Origin: Dokdonella sp.
GTDB taxonomy: Bacteria > Pseudomonadota > Gammaproteobacteria > Xanthomonadales > Rhodanobacteraceae
Length of the DNA stretch: 64,000 nucleotides
Direction of reading: 5' to 3'
NCBI GenBank assembly: GCA_016712865.1
Contig: JADJQH010000002.1
Span: 806,001 to 870,000, forward strand
Part shown: piece by piece, positions 1 to 7,235 of the stretch
Position numbering within the stretch: position 1 is the stretch's first letter
Layout: the number at the start of each line of letters is the position of its first letter
Notes under the pieces: generated by a model
Database searches by the model: none
What the model saw: the letters and a program-made list of their open reading frames with translations, nothing else
What the model was told of the DNA's origin: nothing
Position numbers and translations under genes: made by a program

Positions 1-1752
1 CACCTGGTGCACCAGGCCGGTGCGGCCATGCCAGACCTCGGCAGCATCCGGATCGGACAACACCGGCACGATTCGGAAATTCGGGTGTTCGCGCGCCCAG
101 CCCTCGGCGAGATCGAGCATGTACAGGTCATCGACATTGCTCACGCCCCAGTACAGTTGCATGGGTCGTTGCACACCGCGGTGGAATGCGTCTTCAAGGA
201 TGCTCTTGATCGGCGCAAAGCCGGTGGCACCGGCCACCATCAGCATCGGTCGCGTGCCGGCATGCAGGGTGAAGCGCCCCAGCGGCCCTTCGAAATCGAG
301 CGTGTCGCCCACCTGCATGCGCTCGAACACGTGCGTGGTGAAACGCCCGCCGGGAATCAGGCGCACGTGCAGTTCGATGAACTCGTTCTCATGCGGCGGG
401 TTGGCGAAGGAGAACGCACGCCGCTCGCCATCATCGAGGATGATGTTGATGTACTGGCCGGCGACAAAACTGATGCGTTGGCCACCAGGCAAGGACAGCA
501 TGACCCGCATCACCGTGTCGCTCAGCCGCTCCATGCGCTCGACGCGGCCGCTGTAGCGGATGACCGACGCCGCAGCCGCACGCAGGGACTCGATCGGCAC
601 CTCGAACTCCACGTCCTCCAGTGCCACCGCACAGCACATCAGGGCCTTGCCTTCCGCGCGCATCTGCTCGGTCAGGGTATTGGGCTGGAATGCACCCTGG
701 TCGATGCGCCCGTTGAGGATGGTGCACACGCAGACACCGCAACCGCCGTTGCGGCACTCGAAAGGCAGGGTCAGGCCGGCGCGCAGGCCGGCCTCCAGCA
801 GGGTCTCGCCCTCGCGCGCGTTGACATGCTCGGGACCGGGATGCGCGGTCAACTGGTAGATGCTCTGCGCACCCGGCTTGCGCTTGCCTCGGGCAAGCCA
901 GGGAACCAGCACCAGCAGCGCGGTGCCGATCACGACCAGGGCCCAGACCGCGGCCAGCGACCAGGCCTTGAGCAATGGATAGACCGGCAGGAAGAACCAG
1001 TCCAGTGCCACCGTCACCACCTCGCTGGCGAGATCGGCCGCTCCGCCGTGACTGTGCACCGGCACCAGCAGCGCCATCGCCAGCAGCATGGCCATGAGGC
1101 CGACGCGGATCGCCTTTGGTGGATTGGTGCTGGCCTTGGGCACGCGCTGCACATGCACCCACATCAGCAACAGCAGCAACAAGGGCACGCCGATGTGAAT
1201 GAAGGCGAGCAGCGAAAACAGGCGATCGTTGACGCTGGATGGATCGATGAAATTGCGGATCAGCGCGCCACCGAATCCGGGCAGCCAGTCCATCCATTCA
1301 AAACTCGAAACCACGACGTACTGCGCCAGCTTGTCCCACGGCAGCATGTAGCCGTTGATGCCGGAAATGTAGACCAGCCAGATCAAGCCGACGCCAGTCA
1401 GCCACGAAAAGGTGCGGAAGCCGTGCATGCGATCGAAGGCGAAGTAGCGCAGCATGTGCAGCAGCATCAACACCACCATCGCATCCGAGGCGTAGCGGTG
1501 AACGCTGCGCAGGATGCCGCCGAAGTACCACTGGTTCTCGGTCAGCGCCTGCACCGAGCTGTAGGCGCCGCTGACACTGGTGTCAAAGAACGCATACAGG
1601 TACAGGCCGCTGCCGGCGACGATCCAGAACAGGAAAAAGGTGATCGAACCCAGGTGGTAGAACGGATTCAGGCGATCTCCAAAGGCGCGGTTGAAGAGGG
1701 CTTCGACCAGCATGAACAGTCGGCGCAGCGCGCCCTGCAGTGCAGCGATCAT
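1..1752 (-). CDS. Cytochrome b / 2Fe-2S ferredoxin / FAD-NAD(P) reductase fusion (partial)
   Basis: Partial gene; the reading frame is open for 584 codons and leaves the window at base 1. Residues 30-280 are a diheme cytochrome b N-terminal half: His85/His99 and His186/His200 are 14 apart in two membrane helices, as in bc1/b6 proteins. Residues 300-390 are a plant-type 2Fe-2S ferredoxin (Cys333, Cys338, Cys341 and a Cys at 373-374). Residues 395-584 are a ferredoxin-reductase-like module with RAFS (445-448, flavin) and GATGFAP (508-514, NAD(P)H). I infer electron transfer between NAD(P)H and membrane b hemes or quinone. Its ATG overlaps the preceding stop as ATGA, so it is the next gene of the same operon. 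The fusion looks unusual; the domains are clear but the function is inferred. Confidence 0.85.
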   Translation of the reverse strand, partial: MIAALQGALRRLFMLVEALFNRAFGDRLNPFYHLGSITFFLFWIVAGSGLYLYAFFDTSVSGAYSSVQALTENQWYFGGILRSVHRYASDAMVVLMLLHMLRYFAFDRMHGFRTFSWLTGVGLIWLVYISGINGYMLPWDKLAQYVVVSSFEWMDWLPGFGGALIRNFIDPSSVNDRLFSLLAFIHIGVPLLLLLLMWVHVQRVPKASTNPPKAIRVGLMAMLLAMALLVPVHSHGGAADLASEVVTVALDWFFLPVYPLLKAWSLAAVWALVVIGTALLVLVPWLARGKRKPGAQSIYQLTAHPGPEHVNAREGETLLEAGLRAGLTLPFECRNGGCGVCVCTILNGRIDQGAFQPNTLTEQMRAEGKALMCCAVALEDVEFEVPIESLRAAAASVIRYSGRVERMERLSDTVMRVMLSLPGGQRISFVAGQYINIILDDGERRAFSFANPPHENEFIELHVRLIPGGRFTTHVFERMQVGDTLDFEGPLGRFTLHAGTRPMLMVAGATGFAPIKSILEDAFHRGVQRPMQLYWGVSNVDDLYMLDLAEGWAREHPNFRIVPVLSDPDAAEVWHGRTGLVHQV

Positions 1753-3185
1753 GATTGCCCCTCCTTCGCCACGGATTGCGGCGCACGCAACGCCTTCCAG
1801 ACAACAATCACGAACAGCAAGCCTCCGATGATGGCGATCAATCCGCCCATGCCCATCAACCCCATGCCGGCGATTTCCGCCTTGCTGCGCAAGATCTGTT
1901 CGGCGCCGGCAACCTTGCGCTGCACGCCATAACCACCGGACCACACCAGGCCGATGATGTGCATGAGCTGGCCCGCCCCATACAGGCTGGGTTGCCAGCG
2001 CGCCATGCGCCCCTGCGGCGTGCGGTAACCCAGTTTCGGCAGCAACAGGTAGACCAGTCCCATCAACGCGAGGGTCACGCCAACGATGCACCCGTGGTAA
2101 TGCGCCGGAATGCGCACATTGCTGCCGCTGATGAAGATGCCGATGATTCCGCCGGATGCAAACAGGATCATCGAGGCGATCAAGGCGGCGCGCAGTGCGT
2201 CGTGCCCGGGCTGCGGCGAGCGGCGTGATCCGACCAGGCCAATCACCACGGCCAGGCCAATCGGCACGATGGAAATGCCGCCGCCCAGGCGCATGGCCCA
2301 GGTGTGCAGGTCGCGATGCTCGACCGTGCTGACATCGTGGGCGAGGTAGGCCCAGGGCGTCACGAACACGCTGACCAACGCCAGCATCAGCAGCAGCAGG
2401 GCAATGCGCGGACTCAGGGGTATGCGTGCCCCAATCTCGCTGGCCAGCCACAGCCAGGCGACCAGCATGAGCAGGGTCCAGGTGAATTGCAGCGCATGGC
2501 CACCGCCCCAGAAGGCGATTTCGTAGTAGGTCTGGGAATCCAGTCCGCCCGGAGTCAGCCACAGCGATGCCGCAAAGGCGAGCAAGGCAACCGCAGTGGC
2601 GATCACGCTCGCATTCAGGCCAAAGCGCAGCACGTCACTGCCGTCAAACGCCATTCCGAGTGCCGGTGCTGCAATCAGGCTGCGCAAGACCAGCAGCGCC
2701 GCCGCCACGCCCAGCACAGCCAGCCCGTACAGGAACATGCCGCCATCCAGCACCGGAATGTAGTTGGCCATGATCGGCAATCCGCTGCCAGTGAACGGAG
2801 CGATACCGAGCATGGCGGTACCTGCACAAGCCAGCGCCAGGGCCAGCCAGCCAAGCGCTGGCGCGCGCGGCCGGCTGCTCAGGCTCCACAACATGCCAGC
2901 CAGGGCCAGGAACCAGACCAGCACGGAAAGATCGACATGCACCACCAGGGCGACGCGGAAAAAATCCTCCACCGGCAGCATCGCGTTGATGCCCGGAGTG
3001 CGCGATGCCACCAGCAGGATCGAATAGACACCGGAAACGATCAGCGCGAGCAAACCGAGCCACAACCAGCCACGCACCAGGCTGCGATCCGTGTCGGCGG
3101 CAATCGCCAGCGTGTAGGGCGAACGACTGGATGCCGTCGTGCCCGCGACTGGTCCGCCGTCCTGCGCTGCGGATACGCCGCTCAC
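1749..3185 (-). CDS. Heme-copper oxidase subunit I-like protein lacking the helix VII His-His pair
   Basis: A 478-aa polytopic protein related to COX1/CcoN/NorB. It keeps the helix II heme ligand (His83, HVDLSVLVWF), the helix VI His230 (WGGGH) and the helix X pair His362/His364 (AHYHG). Aligned by eye with cbb3 CcoN, the helix VII GPHH motif is TPWA at 276-279, so two of three CuB/FeB ligands appear absent. Nearby histidines (AHDVSTVEHRDLH, 282-294) are in a different register. Known family members reduce O2 or NO; this one may carry two hemes but no normal binuclear centre and could be purely electron-transferring. It sits between two cytochrome b fusion genes, with 4-bp overlaps at both ends. 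Family assignment is confident; function is unknown. Confidence 0.8.
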   Translation of the reverse strand: MSGVSAAQDGGPVAGTTASSRSPYTLAIAADTDRSLVRGWLWLGLLALIVSGVYSILLVASRTPGINAMLPVEDFFRVALVVHVDLSVLVWFLALAGMLWSLSSRPRAPALGWLALALACAGTAMLGIAPFTGSGLPIMANYIPVLDGGMFLYGLAVLGVAAALLVLRSLIAAPALGMAFDGSDVLRFGLNASVIATAVALLAFAASLWLTPGGLDSQTYYEIAFWGGGHALQFTWTLLMLVAWLWLASEIGARIPLSPRIALLLLMLALVSVFVTPWAYLAHDVSTVEHRDLHTWAMRLGGGISIVPIGLAVVIGLVGSRRSPQPGHDALRAALIASMILFASGGIIGIFISGSNVRIPAHYHGCIVGVTLALMGLVYLLLPKLGYRTPQGRMARWQPSLYGAGQLMHIIGLVWSGGYGVQRKVAGAEQILRSKAEIAGMGLMGMGGLIAIIGGLLFVIVVWKALRAPQSVAKEGQS

Positions 3186-3685
3186 AGCAGGATGATCCGG
3201 CGTTCGGCGGCATCGAAATCCACGACCAGGATCTCGGCCGGCGCCAGCGTCACGGTTTCGCTGCGCGTGTAGTCGAAGCCTTCGCTGCGCGCATCGTCCT
3301 TCATGCGCACCTCGATGGCATGCGCGCCGGCAGGCACTTCGATGCGGTGATAGACCACCGCCGCGCCGTCACTGGAAAGTCCCGACGGCTGGGCAACTTG
3401 TCGATAGGCGAGCACGCCATCGACATCGATCTCGACCGTGAGCGGCGAGCGTTCACGCGGGCAACTGACGGGTGCGCGCATGTTTGGCGGAAGCTTGGCC
3501 AATTCTTCGGGCGTCAGCTCCACGCAGTCGCCGAGCACCTTGCCCTGGTGGCTGATGCTGAGCTTGATCAGTGCACTGTCGGCCGGCAGGTTCTGGTAAC
3601 TCGGCCAGCGCGTGAAGACGAGTATCACCGCGGCGAGCGCGGCATACAGCACGGCCTGTCCCATCCACACGAGGGGCTTGTTCAT
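3182..3685 (-). CDS. Small membrane-anchored protein of the cytochrome b/HCO cluster, function unknown
   Basis: A 167-aa protein that I do not recognise. One hydrophobic segment near residues 8-25 (QAVLYAALAAVILVF) suggests an N-terminal anchor with the remaining ~140 residues in the periplasm. The soluble part has a Cys pair at roughly 54 and 75 (GDCVELT, PVSCPRE) and looks beta-rich. It overlaps both neighbours by ATGA, so it is probably translated with them and may be an accessory subunit or assembly factor of the surrounding complex. No heme, Fe-S or copper motif is visible. Confidence 0.75.
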   Translation of the reverse strand: MNKPLVWMGQAVLYAALAAVILVFTRWPSYQNLPADSALIKLSISHQGKVLGDCVELTPEELAKLPPNMRAPVSCPRERSPLTVEIDVDGVLAYRQVAQPSGLSSDGAAVVYHRIEVPAGAHAIEVRMKDDARSEGFDYTRSETVTLAPAEILVVDFDAAERRIILL

Positions 3686-5193
3686 GGATTTCCTCCTTGG
3701 CTCGTATTCTTGCGCACGCTGTCGATGGCCGCATCAAGCGGGCCTTGCTCATGCCTGCCAAGCATCACGACGCGATGGCGATCCGGCGGTACCGTCCTGC
3801 GCAGGTGCGGCTCGCGCGTACCCAGCATGCGCTCACGCGTCCACTGGTTGCCCAGGCGAAACTCGCAGGAAGCATCAGCGCATCCGCAGACAACCACGCC
3901 CGCGGCGCCGCCACGCAGCGCATACTCGATGAAGGAAGGCGGCAGCAAGCCGATGCAAAGCAGGTTGTAGCCAAGCACGTCCACACTCCTGTTGCGCTCG
4001 ACATCGATGCCGTGGCGACAACCGAACACGACTACGGGCGCCGTTTCCGCGTGCGCCAGGTCATCGACCAGTTTCCTGCGCAGCGAATCCACGGATTGTT
4101 GCGGCATGTCGATGCCATTCACCAGCTCGCTGACACTGCGGAATGGAGTCGCTGAGGGGCAGGCTCCTGCGCAGATCCCGCAACTGGCGCAGCGTTCCAC
4201 GGCCACCACGGCGATCTGCTTGCCCGGTTTTCCGTCCGGATGGGCTTCAAGGGTGATTGCCGAATAGGGGCAATCATCCACGCAGCGACGGCAACCGTTG
4301 CAGTTGTCGGCATCGACCACGGCAACCGGCTCCGTGTGCCGCGCGTAGAACACCGGCATCGCCAGCAGCACGCCAAACAGGACTGCAAGCAGGCTCCAGA
4401 ACACCGCTGCCGACAGCGCCGTTGCCAAGGGCAATGGATGCAGCACGAACCAGTCGAGCGCCAGCGCCACCGGTACGCGGTCCAGGTCCGCCGGCGCCCC
4501 GCTGGTCACCGGCCAGGCCAAGGCCATTGCGGCCAGAAACACCAGTTGTCCGAGCAGCAAGGCACATGGCGGCAGGATGCGTGGCCGCGTCACGCGCTGC
4601 AGGTGGAACCACAGACCAAACAACAGCATCAGGGGGACGCCAAGATGGATGAATACCAGCAAGGAAAAGAAGCGGTCACTGACTGCACCGCTGTCGAGGA
4701 AGTTGCGGGCCAGCGTGCCATCGAGCATCGGCAGGGCATCGATCAGTTCCGCGCTTGCAGTGGCCGCATACTGCCCGAGCACATCCCAATTGAGCCAGAA
4801 GCCGCCGATGCCGCTCACGTACATGAAGGCAAGCAGCGGAACACCGGTGAGCCAGGTCATGGCACGAAAGCGCGAGTAGTGGCCCAGCACCCACTCCCGC
4901 AGCAGATGCAACAGCGTGAACGTGACGAACAGGTCAGCCGCATAGCGATGCATGCTGCGCAGCCAGCCGCCGAGCCAGGGTTGCTCGTCGGACAGTCGTT
5001 TGATCGACTGCCAGGCGCCGTCTGTCGATGTATCGAAATGAATGTAGAGATAGATGCCGCTGACCAGCAGTGCGGCGAACATCAGGCAGGCCAGCGCACC
5101 GAGATTGCGCATGGGATTGGTCCCGCCCGGAAACAGCGGATCGATGATTTCCTCGATCCTCAGCCAGGCCGCTCGAACGGGACCCGAACTCAT
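3682..5193 (-). CDS. Diheme cytochrome b fused to 2x[4Fe-4S] ferredoxin and MvhD-like domain
   Basis: A 503-aa membrane iron-sulfur protein. Residues 30-280 are a cytochrome b N-terminal domain with His82/His96 and His183/His197 as bis-His ligands for two b hemes. Residues 290-350 carry two [4Fe-4S] motifs (Cys298/301/304/308 and Cys335/338/341/345). Residues 385-460 resemble the delta subunit of methyl-viologen-reducing hydrogenase (MvhD), with Cys392, 413, 436, 438 and 443. MvhD domains pass electrons between hydrogenase or formate dehydrogenase and HdrA; here the domain is tethered to membrane hemes. I chose the ATG at 5193 because it overlaps the upstream stop as ATGA; an ATG at 5229 would give a 40-bp overlap. 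Role inferred: low-potential electron exchange with the quinone pool or the adjacent HCO-like subunit. Confidence 0.85.
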   Translation of the reverse strand: MSSGPVRAAWLRIEEIIDPLFPGGTNPMRNLGALACLMFAALLVSGIYLYIHFDTSTDGAWQSIKRLSDEQPWLGGWLRSMHRYAADLFVTFTLLHLLREWVLGHYSRFRAMTWLTGVPLLAFMYVSGIGGFWLNWDVLGQYAATASAELIDALPMLDGTLARNFLDSGAVSDRFFSLLVFIHLGVPLMLLFGLWFHLQRVTRPRILPPCALLLGQLVFLAAMALAWPVTSGAPADLDRVPVALALDWFVLHPLPLATALSAAVFWSLLAVLFGVLLAMPVFYARHTEPVAVVDADNCNGCRRCVDDCPYSAITLEAHPDGKPGKQIAVVAVERCASCGICAGACPSATPFRSVSELVNGIDMPQQSVDSLRRKLVDDLAHAETAPVVVFGCRHGIDVERNRSVDVLGYNLLCIGLLPPSFIEYALRGGAAGVVVCGCADASCEFRLGNQWTRERMLGTREPHLRRTVPPDRHRVVMLGRHEQGPLDAAIDSVRKNTSQGGNP

Positions 5194-6134
5194 GATGGGC
5201 GCAGGCGATTGCCGCGATGGGCGTGCCATTCTTTCACGGCCAGCCAGAGCATCAACAAGATGAACGTCGCGCCACCGGCCAGTTCGATGTACAGCGAATA
5301 ATCGGTGCGATAGCGGCCGGTTTCCGGGTCATACACCGAACAAAGGATGCGCACCTTGTCGAGCAGGTCGCTCCACGAGCGCGTCTCCCTGATCAGCGAA
5401 CCACCGAGCAGGCGCTTGAGCGGCTCACCCAGGGAATCGGGACTGAAGGTATCGCCGAGAACCTGCTGGCGAATGATGCCGTCGGCATCGAGCACGCTCA
5501 CCTGCAGGGTGTGATCGAAGCCCATCGGCGTGGCCATGAAACTGAACCCGAAATTGCGCGCAATCTCGGCAACATCGTCCTTGTCCGGGCTCAGAAAGCG
5601 CCAGTTGGCGTCACGTATGGACTGGCGCGCGGCGTACTCGCGCATCGCCGTGGGCGAATCCGTGGGTTGGTCAAAGCCGATGCTGATGACGTTGAATTGA
5701 TCAGTACCGAAGCGACCGCGCATTGCGTCAACGGCCTTGCGCAAGGCGCGTGTGCTGTTCGGGCAAATGCGGAAACACGCGGTGTAGACGAAATTGACCA
5801 GCAAGGGTTTGCCGCGAAAGTCCGACAGGGAAACCGCCTGGCCATCCTGGTCGAACAGGGTGTGATCCACGGGACGCTGGCCGACAACCGCCATGCTGTC
5901 GCGCAGGGCCTTTTCCTGATCGAGGCCTGTCACCGTCGGCGTTGGCGGCGCCTCCACTTGCGCAGGTGCAATCCGATTGCTGTTGTCCGCCACCGGCGGA
6001 GGCTTGGCCAGGGAACCACTGGAACCAAACGCGAGGCTGGCAGCAACCAGCACCAGCGGTATTCGACCAGCACATCGCTGATCAAGTTGTCTTCCTGGCG
6101 AAAGCCGGGATCCACTTGGATCTCCATGGCACAT
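5190..6134 (-). CDS. SCO1/SenC-family copper chaperone with C-terminal membrane anchor
   Basis: A thioredoxin-fold SCO/SenC protein, a family that inserts copper into or reduces CuA sites. The copper motif is CFRICP (CxxxC) and the third ligand is the His of GFDHTLQV. Unusually there is a second membrane segment near the C terminus (YIELAGGATFILLMLWLAV), so the domain is held at both ends or anchored from the C end. The CuA subunit II is upstream in the same cluster. The start is uncertain: the ATG at 6134 lies inside a REP-like repeat and gives a polar leader before the hydrophobic stretch; a GTG at 6053 is the alternative. The 3' end overlaps the next gene as ATGA. Confidence 0.75.
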   Translation of the reverse strand: MCHGDPSGSRLSPGRQLDQRCAGRIPLVLVAASLAFGSSGSLAKPPPVADNSNRIAPAQVEAPPTPTVTGLDQEKALRDSMAVVGQRPVDHTLFDQDGQAVSLSDFRGKPLLVNFVYTACFRICPNSTRALRKAVDAMRGRFGTDQFNVISIGFDQPTDSPTAMREYAARQSIRDANWRFLSPDKDDVAEIARNFGFSFMATPMGFDHTLQVSVLDADGIIRQQVLGDTFSPDSLGEPLKRLLGGSLIRETRSWSDLLDKVRILCSVYDPETGRYRTDYSLYIELAGGATFILLMLWLAVKEWHAHRGNRLRPS

Positions 6135-6176
6135 TTTCAAAGGCGAAATGGATTCCGCCTTGCGCCGAAATGACGG
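6075..6176. repeat. REP-like dispersed palindromic repeat, copy 1
   Basis: An imperfect inverted repeat with arms GCGAAAGCCGGGATCCA and GGATTCCGCCTTGCGCCG. A second copy with the same left flank (GCTGATCAA) is at 57774-57871. This copy separates ctaB from the SCO gene and overlaps the likely SCO start region. Confidence 0.7.
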
Positions 6177-6211
6177 CAAAAGCAACTTGTTCAGCGTTGC
6201 CCAAACACTCA

Positions 6212-7111
6212 TCACGATCGCAACGCAGCGTCCACACACGCGAAGATGAGAACCGCGTTGAGCTGCACCAGTGAAGCGAGAAAGCAGGCAATGGCTGCCT
6301 TGCGGTTTTGCAGTTTGACCAGCGACCAGGCCTTGTACACGAACCACGCGCTGCCCAGCAATGCGCCAATCAGGTAGGTGATTCCGGCACCCGCAAAAAT
6401 CGGCAGCACCGAGGCCACTGCCAGGGCAATGCTGCTGGTCAACACGATCCGCGATGCGCGTGCCTCGCCAAACACGACCGGCAGCATGGGGATGCCGGCG
6501 GCTGCGTAATCTTCGCGGTTGGCAATGGCCAGGCTCCAGAAATGCGGCGGCGTCCACAGAAAGAGAATGAGCGCGAACGACCACGACAGCGGCCCCAAAG
6601 CGGGATCAGCCGCGGCGGCACCGGCAAGGACGGCAAAGCTGCCGGACAAGCCACCGATGACGATGTTGGTCCAGCTGCGCCGCTTCAACCACACCGTGTA
6701 GACAATCGCGTAGAAGAACGCGCCAAGGAAAATGAACGCGGCCGATTGCGCATTGACGATTTTCCATGCGCTCGCCACCGCAAGCGCCAACATCGCCGCA
6801 AACACCAGCAACCACCACGGCTGGTGCGGCAAGGCACCGGTCACGAACGGTCGCGAACGCGTGCGCGCCATCAATCGGTCGCTCTGGTATTCGTGGTAAT
6901 GGTTGAACGCTCCGGCAGCCGCCGATGCAAGCAGCGTGGCCAGCGCCATCACCAGCACCTGCCAGGCGCTGGCGGAACCGGGGGAGATCACATAGCCAAC
7001 CACGGCCGTGATCATGATGAGCACGCCGATGCGCAGCTTGAACAGGCTGAGTACATCGCGCAGCACGCCGGCAAGCGAACGTTTGGACGAGGGAATGCAG
7101 ATGGAGTTCAT
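6212..7111 (-). CDS. ctaB: Protoheme IX farnesyltransferase (heme O synthase)
   Basis: A 299-aa UbiA-family integral membrane prenyltransferase that adds farnesyl to heme b to make heme O for heme-copper oxidases. The first substrate motif is NHYHEYQSDRLMARTRSRP, the family pattern in slightly divergent form, and the second region is LFLWTPPHFWSLA. About eight or nine hydrophobic helices are visible and the length is normal. It lies between the CuA-oxidase pair and the SCO/cytochrome b cluster on the same strand; ctaA for the next step (heme O to heme A) is on the opposite strand at 9860. Confidence 0.95.
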   Translation of the reverse strand: MNSICIPSSKRSLAGVLRDVLSLFKLRIGVLIMITAVVGYVISPGSASAWQVLVMALATLLASAAAGAFNHYHEYQSDRLMARTRSRPFVTGALPHQPWWLLVFAAMLALAVASAWKIVNAQSAAFIFLGAFFYAIVYTVWLKRRSWTNIVIGGLSGSFAVLAGAAAADPALGPLSWSFALILFLWTPPHFWSLAIANREDYAAAGIPMLPVVFGEARASRIVLTSSIALAVASVLPIFAGAGITYLIGALLGSAWFVYKAWSLVKLQNRKAAIACFLASLVQLNAVLIFACVDAALRS

Positions 7112-7150
7112 GGCAGTGGTCCTCGCTGGTGCTGGTCACAGGTGGCGCCA

Positions 7151-7178
7151 CCGCACCGGTTCGGGGAAACCGGTGCGG
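7151..7178 (-). other. Strong hairpin between oxidase subunit I gene and ctaB
   Basis: A perfect 11-bp stem (CCGCACCGGTT with its complement) and 6-nt loop in the 124-bp gap. No T run follows on either strand, so it is not a classical terminator; it could be an RNA processing or stability element separating the two halves of the cluster. Confidence 0.5.
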
Positions 7179-7235
7179 CGACTGACGATGATCAACCGAA
7201 CCCTGTTGATCAGCGATGCCCTGGGCTGGTCCTGA

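Noticed and set aside
7-1932. 641-codon plus-strand open frame
   Set aside because: It is antisense to the cytochrome b fusion gene, which has clear domains; the translation is His/Gln/Arg-rich with no family pattern.
5190-6584. 464-codon version of the SCO gene starting inside ctaB
   Set aside because: The first ~150 codons are out-of-frame ctaB and repeat sequence; SCO similarity begins after about 6050.
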